A stretch of DNA of 64,000 bases. Origin: Massariosphaeria phaeospora (lineage: Eukaryota; Ascomycota; Dothideomycetes; Pleosporales). The position numbers and the translations under genes are program-made. Location of the stretch: contig JAADJZ010000005.1 in assembly GCA_011032825.1 (NCBI GenBank), forward strand, positions 563,001 through 627,000, in the 5' to 3' direction. The number at the start of each line of letters is the position of its first letter. Position 1 is the stretch's first letter. The notes under the pieces were generated by a model. That model saw nothing but the letters and a program-made list of their open reading frames with translations. It was not told the origin of the DNA and did no database searches. Shown here one piece after another: positions 1 through 10,072 of this stretch.

Positions 1-939
1 GCTGCCCCAGGTCCCCAGGGCGAGGGCGCCCCGCCTCCGCCTCCTCCGCCTCCTCCACCACCGCCTCCGCCTCCTCCGCCTCCTCCACCACCGCCTTCGC
101 CTCCACCCCCTCCAGCAGAGAAGAAGCCGCCCAGGATCGCCGTCGTGACGTTTGTCACTGAGGAGAGGTCGTACCTACACCTATCTCTGAAGAACAAAGC
201 CCGTATGCTTTCTCAGCCTTGCGTTCCGACACAGACTAACAAGGCATGTGCAGACTACGCCCGCCGCCATGGCTTCGCCTTCATCGCCGACTACGAAGCC
301 CCTACCGACCGCGCGCGCACGTACTGGAAGCTCAACATGATGGAGCGCCTGATCCGGACCAAGCAATGGGACTGGATCTGGTGGCTCGACTTCGACACCC
401 TCATCACCAACACCGCCATCCACGTCGGCGACATCATCGACGAAACACTACAAAACGCCACGGACCCAGACAGCATCGACTGGCTGACCACGCACGACTG
501 GTATATCAAACACCAACACACCCATGACAAACACCAATATGCTAACCACCGCTCCAGCAACGGCCTAAACACCGGCTCCTTCCTCGTCCGCTCCCACACC
601 CGCTCGCTCGACTTCCTGCGCGCAACCTTCGAAATCGCCGACACGGTCAAGAACCCCGAGGGCCACTCGCTCAGCGAGCAAGACGCCATGGCGCGCCTCA
701 TATCCACCAACAAGGAGTTGGCCGCTCAAACCGTCCAGGTCCCGCAGTGGAAGCTTAATGCCTTCCCACAGGAGATAGCCTGCTACGACGAGGCGAAGCG
801 AGTGTGGGAGCCCGGCACCTTTGTCCTTCACTTTGCGGGCGCGTGGGCGCACCTGCAGAACACAGAGGACCCGACGGGCGTCTTGATGCGCAAGTACGAG
901 AAGGAAATACAATGGGGAGATGCTAAGACCATCTATTGA
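1..939 (+). CDS. GT34 family glycosyltransferase (Mnn10/Mnn11/Gma12-like), 5' partial
   Basis: The frame is open from base 1, so the N-terminus (usually a short cytosolic tail and a membrane anchor) lies outside the window. The visible part starts with a run of about 25 mostly proline residues (codons CCT/CCG/CCA), a stem-like linker, then the catalytic domain from IAVVTFVTEERSY. The core motif WIWWLDFDTLITN contains the DxD-type metal/sugar-nucleotide site, and an NTGSFLVRS segment and a C-terminal FVLHFAGAW segment follow, as in GT34 alpha-mannosyl/galactosyltransferases. Members work in the Golgi on N-glycan outer chains or cell-wall galactomannan. Which acceptor is used cannot be told from sequence. 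No intron is visible in the 312 codons seen. The family call is strong; the exact paralog is not settled. Confidence 0.85.
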   Translation, partial: AAPGPQGEGAPPPPPPPPPPPPPPPPPPPPPPSPPPPPAEKKPPRIAVVTFVTEERSYLHLSLKNKARMLSQPCVPTQTNKACADYARRHGFAFIADYEAPTDRARTYWKLNMMERLIRTKQWDWIWWLDFDTLITNTAIHVGDIIDETLQNATDPDSIDWLTTHDWYIKHQHTHDKHQYANHRSSNGLNTGSFLVRSHTRSLDFLRATFEIADTVKNPEGHSLSEQDAMARLISTNKELAAQTVQVPQWKLNAFPQEIACYDEAKRVWEPGTFVLHFAGAWAHLQNTEDPTGVLMRKYEKEIQWGDAKTIY

Positions 940-1812
940 GCGGGAAGGCGGTGGGAGGAGTGCACTTCTTGAACATAGTTTTTTTGGTTGCTTTGGGCGA
1001 TGGGCCATCTTAACTTGTTCTCTACTGTAATACATTGACCATGGCTAATCTGGTCAGGAACACCGGGAATGGGTGTGTCTAGAAGATATTTTTGCTCGAG
1101 CTCTTGCCCGGTCGAGATGACTACCTCTCGACGCGATCCTCTGGATATGATAAGAAGTATCAGGAGTGTGGGTGGCATAACAGGACCAAACCTACCTTTC
1201 CCATCCCTATTGTAGCTACCATATAGAGTAATGCGTTGATTTTTGGAGGAGCATAACGAAACGTAATAATTGAGCCTTGTCACAGCAACGAACTCAGTCA
1301 TATGAAAACGAAGGCGGAGGTGCATGGTCTCTTAGTCATAGTCTCGGATGGTGCCGAGATACTCCGCAATGACGACTCCAAGGCCGGCGCAAGGCGGCCG
1401 GCCGGAGAATTCAAGCACGCCATCGCCACTAATCGCCAGGCCAGAATGCGATGGGTAATCGCGCTTCCTCGACGCGTTTCCACCTCCCGCATTGCTCATC
1501 CAGTGCTTATCCAAGACGTGTGGTCCCATGGGAAGCCCGAAAGGAACATATAAAAGCAGCCAGTTGCCCGCCATGACAAGGAACCCGGAATCCAGACAAA
1601 GTCACTCTGCTCATCGCAACAGAGCACGATTGCGCCTTCGCAGACAACAAAGGAATCTCTGAATAACGGCAACGGGACGCTAAGACAACTTTTTCATAAA
1701 CAGGGCATCGACGTGCGGACTGTGGTGGTCAATAACTTGTTCACCTCTGTTCCTTGGATCTTGACTCTTCATCTTCTCCCCTAGCAGTACAGCGCGCAGT
1801 GGAAGCTTCACC
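940..1812. other. Intergenic region, CYS3 promoter side
   Basis: No supportable gene. It carries the 3' flank of the glycosyltransferase and the upstream region of the cystathionine gamma-lyase gene, with a TATA-like element near 1549. Short open frames here lack recognisable features and splice logic. Confidence 0.5.
1549..1555 (+). promoter_or_regulatory. TATA-like element upstream of cystathionine gamma-lyase
   Basis: TATAAAA lies 264 bp upstream of the predicted start codon of the gene beginning at 1813. This is a reasonable spacing if the mRNA has a 5' leader of about 200 nt. The pattern is seen; its function is inferred. Confidence 0.4.
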
Positions 1813-3164
1813 ATGACGCTCCCCGAATACCCGATCGACACTCCCCCACGCGTGCCGTCTCCAGTCCACAGATTCGGCACTCTGGCTGTCCATGCCGGAA
1901 GCCCTCATGATCCGGTCACTGGTGCTGTCATCGAGTCGGTATGGTCTTCACCTGAACACGCTAAGACGCTCGAAGGCTAATTGACCCCGCAGATCTCGCT
2001 CTCCACGACCTTTGCGCAAACGAGTGTAGGGAAGCCAGTGGGTCAGTATGAGTACTCGCGATCCTCGAATCCGAACCGGTATGTTTCTGCGACCATTTTC
2101 TAGGCCATTTCATGGTGCTAATCTGGAAATGTAGGGACAACTTCGAGCGCGCCATCGCCGCCCTCGAGCATGCCCGCTACGCTCTCGCCTTCAGCTCCGG
2201 CTCCGCAACCACAGCCAACATCCTGCAATCGCTCGCCACAGGCTCCCACGTAATATCCGTGTCCGACGTCTACGGCGGCACGCACCGCTACTTCACCAAA
2301 GTAGCCCTCACCCACAACGTCCAAGTCACTTTCAGCCCCTCGATCGAAATCGACATCGCCGAGCTCATCCGCCCCGAGACGAAACTCATCTGGATCGAGT
2401 CGCCATCGAACCCGACGCTCACGCTCGTTGACATCCGCAAGGTAGCCACGATTGCGCACCAGCATGGCATTCTCGTCGTGGTCGACAACACGTTTCTCTC
2501 GCCGTACGTGCAGAACCCGCTGGACCACGGCGCCGACATCGTCGTCCACTCGGTCACAAAGTACATAAACGGGCACTCGGACGTGGTCATGGGCGCTGCG
2601 GCCTTCAACTCGCCGGACCTCTTCGACCGCCTGTCCTTCCTGCAGAACGCCATCGGCGCCATCCCCTCCGCCTTCGACTGCTGGCTCGCCCACCGCGGCC
2701 TCAAGACGCTGCACCTGCGCGCGCGCGAAGCCTCGAAGAACGCCACGGGCGTGGCCGAAGCGCTGCAATCCTCGTCACACGTCATCTCCGTCAACTACCC
2801 CGGCCTGCCCTCCCACCCGCAACACGCCGTGGCACTGAAGCAGCACCGCGATGGAATGGGCGGCGGCATGCTGTCGTTCCGCATTCGTGGCGGCCACGAG
2901 GCAGCCGAGCGCTTCTGCCAGGCGACCAAGATCTTCACGCTCGCCGAGTCGCTGGGCGGCGTCGAGTCGCTCGTCGAAGTGCCCAGCGCCATGACGCACG
3001 GCGGGATCCCGAAAGAGCAGCGCGAGGCGGCCGGCGTGTTTGACGACTTGGTGCGCGTGAGCTGCGGCATCGAGGACGAGTTGGATCTCGTGGCCGATGT
3101 GGTGCAGGCGCTGGAGAAGGCGGTTGTGGGGCCGAAGATTAGCAACGGCAATGGGGTTGCTTGA
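1813..3164 (+). CDS. CYS3: Cystathionine gamma-lyase
   Basis: PLP enzyme of reverse transsulfuration, cleaving cystathionine to cysteine, 2-oxobutyrate and ammonia in the cytosol. Three exons are predicted: 1813-1938, 1993-2078 and 2135-3164 (introns of 54 and 56 nt, the first GTATGG..CGCAG, the second GTATGT..TGTAG), giving about 413 residues, the usual family length. Visible landmarks are FGTLAVHAGSPHDP near the N-terminus, the YGGTHRYF segment, and the PLP Schiff-base lysine in SVTKYINGHSD. C-terminal TLAESLGGVESLVEVP followed by MTH is typical of gamma-family enzymes. The match is to fungal CYS3-type gamma-lyases rather than beta-lyases. The start was chosen because it gives the conserved N-terminus in frame across both introns. 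Confidence 0.93.
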
Positions 3165-3496
3165 GCGAGCGAGTTGATGAGTTTCGTGGCATAGAGTCGA
3201 GCGGAGAGCAGACACGCCTACGAAAGCGGTCTGCAGGCGTTCAGGAGGTTTAGTCAGCAAGTGATGTGAGGGCCGCTTTTACGTTACGATGATAGCAAAT
3301 AGATACCAAGATTCCAATACACACGCATATACCTTGTCCCAATTCGATATTTTACAAAGGCTTGCGCTTCATGCATCTACCGCATCGTTGTGACTATCTA
3401 CCAACTTACCTGCATACGTACATCTAGGAGTGGCACTACTATCTACAACCTACAACCTACAACCTACATACATACATACATACATACATACATACA

Positions 3497-3528
<32 letters not shown>

Positions 3529-3887
3529 GAAACAAGTAGGATCCGTAGCGCCATGCCATGATATTGGCTGTGCTGCATATCACACAATATCATACACAGC
3601 GCAGTGTAGTCATGGATGGATGCCTAGATAAATGACCCGACTGCTGTCGATAAAATACACCGAGAGTCAAGTCGAGTCACCGACCGGCAACACTCAACGA
3701 TACGTGCGTGCTAGACGAACAGGCAACAGACAGTATCCACGATAGAAACGCGGAGCATAGGGAGTCTCAAAGTAGAGCAAATCTATGATTCCAAAGAGTG
3801 CTCTGCAATGCTCTACTCGCATCGTCCCCGGGTATCTGCTACAGCACGACCAGCACCCATCTCCGATGCAGATGTAGCCCAGCTACT
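3165..3887. other. Convergent intergenic region
   Basis: No gene supported. It separates the 3' ends of CYS3 (plus) and ATG14 (minus) and contains a tetranucleotide microsatellite. Confidence 0.5.
3444..3526. repeat. Tetranucleotide (CATA)n microsatellite with a short CTACAAC repeat in front
   Basis: Three copies of a 7-bp ACCTACA-type unit lead into about fifteen perfect copies of CATA/TACA. It lies in 3' intergenic DNA, so it is likely length-polymorphic without coding effect. Confidence 0.9.
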
Positions 3888-5565
3888 CTACTCAGGTATC
3901 GCATTCGTCGCGCCCTCCTCATTCCGACTCTTCACCTTCGTCCACCCACTCGTGCCTCTCTTCTTGTCTTCGCCTCTCCCCGCACCCTCCTCCTCCTCCG
4001 CCCTGGCCGCCACCGTAGAAGTAAGGAAACTGCGGCCCGCGTCCAGTCCGGCGCCCAGCCCCGCGTTCTCCCGCCGCTTCTCGCCCACAACGACCGGATC
4101 TTCCGCAATGATGTTCTCCATATCCTCCCACTCCTTCTGGTTGAGCACATCCCACTCCTGCGCCTGCTGTTCGGCATACAAAAACGCCTTGAGGTCGTCT
4201 GTGACTTTAGTGGGCGAGAGCGTCCAGCCGCTCAGGTACTGCGCGTTCTCGGCCTTGTTCATGAAGGAATGCGATGTGGCGTGCGACAGCTCGCCGAAGC
4301 CGACGGGCGTGCGCCGGAGTGGCGTCTTCGAGTTTGGGTTCGTGGGGGTGATGTCTTTGTCGAGCGGGTTCTCGGGTCGTGAGGGTGCGTGCGTCTCTTG
4401 GGCGATGAGGAGGCGGAAGAGGTTGCGGCCCATGGGGCATACGTCTTCCCACTGCTTGAATTCGTCCTTCATGCCTTGCGTGCGACAGAGCCAGGCAATG
4501 TCATATGCGAGTAGAGATACTCCCTCGATGAATGAAGAATAAGCAGGCGGGTCTTCTGCCGCCAAATGGTTAAGGGGGCGGTCGATGAAGAGAGCGCGCG
4601 GCTTAGGCAGCGGCGTTCGGGGATCCAATGTACGGGACGCCTCCGGGCTGTTGCTCGAAGAGTGCGAGGGCGTAGAGCCAGGAAACGGGACCTTCTTGCC
4701 CTGGTATGAAGATGGAGGGCTGAATATTGTCGGTTGGGGATAATCACTGTGGGGAACGGTTATCTCAGCCGGTATGCGGACGCCGAGGTATGCTGCCACC
4801 CGGACGAGGAGATGAGCGACGGCAGCTAGCGATGCCGACAGGTTCTCTGGCTGAGCTTCTATCAAAGATGTTAGCTTGATGTATGAGCCGGTAGAGGGGA
4901 TACATGCCATTCAGCTCCCTTAGATCAGATATGCGAAGACGCGCCCCGGGTCCGATATTATACACCTCTTTGATGCTCCCATCTCGCGACCTCCTTCGAG
5001 TCACCTTCAGGCCAGCGAGTTTCGCCGCCGTACTGCAAAGATACATGCGCATCTCCGTCGTCTCGTGATGCACCTTGTCAGATTTGTAATCCATGCGCTT
5101 GACATTCTGCTGCACCTTGTCCAGCTCGTTGTCCCGCCGCGAGTCGATGCCGTACGTGGCGGAGGAGATGTCGGACTTCCGCTGATTTATGCTGGCTCGC
5201 TTCGCCTCGATCTCTTTCCTCGTCTGCTCCACTTGCTGTCGCAGGATGTCTGCCTGCTCTGCGATGAGCCGTATGCGCTCCCACGTCTCCGCTGCTTCAG
5301 CCTTGGTGCGCTGCAGCTCGATGTTGTTCGTGCATTCCTGGCGGTCTACAAGGAGCCCTCCCTTGGAGTCATTCAGCGAGACGTGCTGGCTCGACCTGTC
5401 CTCGGATCCTTCGATGACGGCGCGGACGTGCCTCCCCACCCCATCGTGGTCGATCAGTGCTTTTGCGAGTTCGATGCGGGGGTTCTCGATAGCGCTGCGG
5501 GCGCAGGTAACGCAGTTGAGAGAGAAGCTAAAGCTGCCGGCCCTGCCGCAAATGTCGCACTCCAT
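3888..5565 (-). CDS. ATG14: Autophagy-related protein Atg14 (Atg14/Vps38/UVRAG family)
   Basis: Subunit that directs the Vps34 phosphatidylinositol 3-kinase complex I to sites of autophagosome formation. Two exons are predicted: 5565-4908 and 4858-3888. The N-terminus has paired cysteines (MECDICGR, then CVTCAR), as in filamentous-fungal Atg14. A long coiled coil follows (about residues 75-165, rich in K/E/Q), then a C-terminal domain with DLRELN, ASLAAVAHLLVRVAAYLGVR and IPAEITVPHSDYPQPTIF. No canonical GT donor restores the frame between exons; a GC donor (G|GCATGT at 4907) with an ATAG acceptor at 4859 does, and gives the expected ELNEAQPENLSASL. The C-terminus is low-complexity and acidic/basic. 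Length is about 542 residues. Confidence 0.85.
4859..4907 (-). other. Predicted GC-AG intron in ATG14
   Basis: 49 nt, starting GCATGT and ending GATAG, with GCTAAC as branch site 10-15 nt before the acceptor. The GT four bases further in would leave the exons out of frame by one base; the GC donor restores it and the conserved protein sequence. Confidence 0.6.
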
Positions 5566-6007
5566 GGCGAGAGTGTATTATGTATTCTCGCCTCCAGCTG
5601 CTCCGTAAGGTTGTGTAAGGCGCGGAAGGCAGTGGAGTATCATGGTGAGGATTATGTATGCCAAGGGGTACTAGTGTTAACAGTTAACACTCCATGGATG
5701 GCAAACCGAAGTCGGATTAAACGCCGTTTGCGTGGGAACGGAGGCTGTAGGGTGAAGCCGTGAAGGTAAACGGCGGTCGGGCGGACAGTGAATCGCGTCA
5801 GGCACCTACCCACTCATGACGCACGCACGTGCACCGCCAGCCCCCACCAAAGCCGAAACCGGCCTAGCAATCACGTGATCCGTCCATCCCGCCTTCCTTG
5901 CGACGACAGCAGCTACGACCAGGCAATCAATCCAAGGCCCATATGTTATGTTCGGGCGTAACAGTGACCCAATGCTCACCCCACAGCACTAACTCCCCTC
6001 CCGGGCA
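5566..6007. promoter_or_regulatory. Divergent intergenic promoter region (ATG14 / unknown gene)
   Basis: 442 bp between two start codons on opposite strands. No distinctive motif beyond GC-rich stretches was recognised. Confidence 0.4.
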
Positions 6008-6849
6008 ATGAGCGCACCACAATCCGAATCCTCACTGCCCACCCACCCAGCAGGCACCTTCCGCTCCTCACCCCCCGTCCTCAGCGCCAAACACGACCCC
6101 GACGCACAGCAAAGCAGCAAAATGTCGCAATCAGAAGCGCCCGTCGACCACAAAGCCAGCAGCAGCCGCCCACACCTCCCCCGTGCCAGCTCCGCCGATA
6201 CCGAACGCCCGCCCAGCGCCCAGCGCGTCCGCGGCGCACACACCCCGCCGCGGAACGCAAACTCGGTTGTTGATCTCGGCGACGGAGATGGCGATAGGTC
6301 TGATGACGAGGAGGATGACAACGAGACTGCGGGCCCGGCAGAGAAGATTGCGGACTTCGACTGGAACGAGCTAGCGGAGCGGTACCACGAGGCCACCACT
6401 GCATGCGAGCAAGACGAGGAAAAGCTGATGGAGGAGTGGCAGCGACTCATGGATGTAAATGCCGTGTAGCCTGCGCGTTGACACAGTGCAGCGTGGCTGA
6501 CCACGCGTATAGTATTTCAAGATCTGGGCCAATTCGGGGCACGCCCACGAGTCCGAGCGGACGTACGCCCGGTATGCTCCTGTCCTTTCCATATCCTACT
6601 AACTCCAAACGAACACGAACACGAACACTCTGTCTGATTGTCAATATAGCCTGCAAACGCGTATGATTTACGTCAACCACGAGGAAGAGACTCTGGAGAG
6701 CGCGAGGAAGCACTGTAAGTTGTCGTCCTGATAGATGGACCACAACCGAACCGAACCGGCATATGGCTAATGGCGTACTAGACATCAGTGTGGTGCAGGC
6801 GTTCGAGAGTGCGCTGAGACTCCTGGACTCCGCTACGTTCTCCCGTTGA
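6008..6849 (+). CDS. Conserved filamentous-fungal protein of unknown function
   Basis: Four exons are predicted: 6008-6454, 6513-6571, 6650-6714 and 6782-6849, with GTAAAT, GTATGC and GTAAGT donors and TAG acceptors, giving about 213 residues. The first half is disordered and rich in S, P and R, with an acidic patch (DLGDGDGDRSDDEEDD). The second half is predicted alpha-helical: FDWNELAERYHEA, EEKLMEEWQRLMDYFKIWANSGHAHESERTYARLQTRMIYV, then EEETLESARKHYISVVQAFESALRLLDS. The pattern suggests a small coiled-coil adaptor. I recognise no named family. Conservation of the helical half across consistent splice junctions supports a real gene. Confidence 0.7.
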
Positions 6850-7580
6850 TCGGAACCAGACGCCATGTACCTTGCCTACCACGAACCCCCGTCGCCACAA
6901 ACCGCCTCTGCGCGCTGGGGCGCTCCCTCCTCTAGGACTGTGTACAGGCAGTTGACGCAGATCATGCGATGCACGCTTCTGTAAGATATATTTGAAAAAG
7001 GACGAAGGATCGGCGCCGTAGTTGTTCAAAATGCGGTCTTGGGGGAGTTTGTAAGGTCGGCGGCATAATACCCTGTTTTAGCGAATACATGGATGCTCAC
7101 AAGCCAGTCGAGACTGTGAACAGCTTCCTAGTTTATCTTTCCATTTACTAAGCCGCAGCCCCCGCCAGAGCTACGCCGCAGCCTCTACGCCCAACCCAAG
7201 CTCCAGTCTATCTGTATGCCATCGGGCCGAGCCATCAGCAACAAGGCCCAAGTCCGAATGCAGGAAGCTTCCCAAGCAGCGCACAAATCCGTTCTATCTC
7301 CATCTTATAAGGCTTCCGCCCACACCCCATGTTTGTTTGTTCCAAGGAAAGCCATGCTGAAATGCACGAGGAGAGCCCCGAGACAAGATGAGATTGAATC
7401 GACCCCACAAAAAGTGAATAAATATGCAGCCCGTCCCAAAAATAGAATGCCAATTAAACCCAAAGATCCGGGAGCGGTAACGAGTTGCGGAGGTGTGGGG
7501 AGACCGACCTTTTGGTGTCGTGGCCGTATCTTAGATATATACGGGCGCTTAGATGCAGGATGGGTACTATAGAGCGCTGC
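6850..7580. other. Convergent intergenic region
   Basis: No supportable gene between the unknown gene and thioredoxin reductase; the short open frames have no recognisable content. Confidence 0.45.
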
Positions 7581-8975
7581 TCAGAGGAGCGGGTTTGAGC
7601 GGTATTCCGGAACGACGCCGTTGGTCTGCGACTTCTCGGCCTGGTTCTCCGTTTCGAGCTCGTTGGACACGCTGTCGTCTTGGTCGACCAGCCACTTCTC
7701 CGCCTCGAGAGCGGCTACGCAGCCAGATCCTGTGATGACGATGTTAGTAACCGTCTACTTGGGGGTTGTGGTCTGAGCAACGGGGGTGTAAGTGGGCCAA
7801 ACTCACCTGCGCTCGTGACAGCCTGCCTGTAGCGCTTGTCTTGCACGTCGCCGGCTGCGAAAACGCCTTCCATGCTTGTGAGACCCCGACCGGGCTCCGT
7901 GATCAGGTAGCCGTCCTCGTCCATGTCGAGCTGGTCCTTGAAGAGCGCAGTTGCGGGGTCGTGGCCCACAGCGTAGAAAAGCCCCTTGGCCTCGATAGTC
8001 TGCTCCTCGTTTGTGACGGTGTTCTTGATAACGAGGTGCGACATGAGCCCGTTTTTCTTGTCCTCGCCCTTGATCTCGCTGGCTTGGGTATTGAACCTGA
8101 TCTCAATTTTCGGGTGGGTGGTCAGGCGTCGAGCATTAGTCCTGCTGGCCCGGAGCTTGTCTCTCCGTACTAATACGGTGACTTTCTTTGCCTTTTTCGT
8201 TAGATATAGCGCCTCTTCCACAGCTGAATCACCGCCGCCGATGACGACCAGAGGCTGCTCCCTGAACATGGGCAGCGAGCCGTCGCAGACTGCGCATGCG
8301 GAAACACCATTGCCCCAGTATTTGTCCTCGCCAAGCAGATCTAACCGCCTTGCCTTTGCGCCGGTCGCAATGATGAGGGAATCGGCGGTATGCACTTCCT
8401 CTTCGATTTCGTCATCGTCGCCCATGGGGTGCAGCCAGTACTTGAACGGTCGCGATTTGAGGTCGACCTTGGCGACGGTCTGGGAAATGATCTCGGTCCC
8501 GCACTCTTCAGATTGTTCGCGCATTTGCTCCTGTACCACGCATTAGCGACACTCCCGAAGCGTAAGATGTGCACGCAACCCACCATAAGCTTTCCGCCTT
8601 GAATCTTGACGAAGCCGGGGAAGTTCTCTACTTCATCGGTCGTGGTCAATTGACCTCCAGCAGCAATGCCAAGCGCAAGGAACCCCTCATACATGACAGC
8701 TAGTAGTAGTTAGAAGTCGCTCTAGTATGCCATTAACGCAAACTCACGCTTCAAGTCGGCTCGGGCAGCGTATATCGCTGCGGTGTGGCCCGCTGGCCCC
8801 GAGCTGTCGCATTGTCAGTACGCGGTCAAAAAAACGCCACAACATCATGGATGGTGGGGTCTCGCAACCAGAGCTTCAAAGCGCGTCGGAAACTTACCCA
8901 ATAACTACGAAATGTGTTAGCCATGCCTCGAGGGTGTCGAATACAGTGCTACTTACTGACTAGTCTCGAATGCAT
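7581..8975 (-). CDS. TRR1: Thioredoxin reductase (NADPH), low-Mr type
   Basis: FAD/NADPH flavoenzyme that reduces thioredoxin. Six exons are predicted: 8975-8957, 8904-8898, 8803-8748, 8699-8584, 8530-7807 and 7729-7581, totalling 356 residues. Landmarks are the FAD Rossmann motif [33 protein letters not shown], the redox motif CAVCD, the NADPH motif [15 protein letters not shown], and the C-terminal FAD motif [10 protein letters not shown]. Exon 2 is only 7 nt and supplies the centre of VIIGSG. The C-terminus extends some 20 residues past the usual end with an acidic/polar tail. The predicted start is the MHSRLV methionine typical of cytosolic fungal enzymes. The frame stays open upstream to an ATG at 9272, which would add a 99-residue, Arg/Ser-rich, mitochondrial-presequence-like extension. 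Confidence 0.92.
8898..8904 (-). other. 7-nt micro-exon of thioredoxin reductase
   Basis: TTATTGG is flanked by CGTAG upstream and GTAAGT downstream. It joins GTC-A to C-TCG to encode the invariant VIIGSGPAGH motif in frame. Introns of 52 and 94 nt lie on either side. Confidence 0.8.
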
Positions 8976-10072
8976 CCTCCGCGAGTTTGTGCTGGACGTC
9001 GAGGACAGGCTCGCTGCTGATGAGGGCCCCGCGGCAGACGGAATGCGCGGGTTTGGCGACGCGCCGGCGGCGATTGGGAGCGAGAAGAGCGAGAGGAACC
9101 GTGTAGAAGTCGCCCGGCGGAACGTTGAGGCGAACACTTTGGCGGCGGGGGTGGTCGTCGCGTGCTGTTCACGGGCGGGCGGGAGTCGGTGCAGTATGGT
9201 TCGGTAAGTTTCTCCAATTCCTCTCGAGGGATGTAGGCGACTAATAGCGGTGGAGCGACACACAGAAAGCACCCGAAGCTTATGCGATGCCGGAGCGGTC
9301 GATTAGCTATCCTCGGGGATGGTGAGGTCGAGGTTCGGAGTTGGGATCGATGACAACGCTCGCGAGCCGGGTGTGTGGACGAGGTGGGGGGAGGGACCAC
9401 TACTGTATTGGGCTGCCTTGGACGTTGATTGCTAATATAGTGGGAGGATGACAGAGTACACTCTGAGCCTTTTCTCTACAACGGCGGCTGTGCAGTCTCT
9501 ATGTAGGAAAGGTTTTTGCAAGACCGACAACGCCAGCGACGGCTCGAAGAATTGGCTGGGCTGCTCATTATTCATCCACACGATCTACCACCAGCCAGAT
9601 GCATGGAGGCGGGCTGCGCACAGACGCTCTGACGCAGGGCATCGGATCCTTCGTTCAGTCTTGCCTCGGTGCGTTGAGAAACATTGCCATTTTCGCACTT
9701 TTCCGAGCCTCAGAGTCTGCACCTCCTTCACAGCTGGTTCATGTACGGCAAGATCAAGCTTTAGCATATGGGTGTCAGTTAACGTAACGCTATAACAATG
9801 AGGCAGACGAGGAATAGTTTTTTCTTCATCGCCATGTTATTTCGCTAGGCTTCGCATCGACAAGAGCCGTACGAAGCACTCATATGGTACAGACGCCTTA
9901 GCCACTCCCAGCTGGGAGAGAGCCGAAGGCGCATCGGTAATCTGCCCTTAGTCAGACTCCGAAATCTACGAGTGACGAAGTCACCCGGACCCGCATAGAA
10001 GAGTCGGATAGATCCTCCCCGCTTTGTCCCGTTTACCGCCAAATCCAGTGTCACATGCCTTGCTAGAGATAT
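8976..10072. other. Upstream region of thioredoxin reductase and 3' region of TRM82
   Basis: 8976-9272 is an open in-frame extension of the reductase (possible presequence). 9273-10072 shows no supportable gene. Confidence 0.45.

Noticed and set aside
2118..2794. Two long minus-strand frames
   Set aside because: Antisense of cystathionine gamma-lyase.
3466..3526. Possible telomere-like repeat
   Set aside because: The unit is CATA, not TTAGGG; an ordinary microsatellite.
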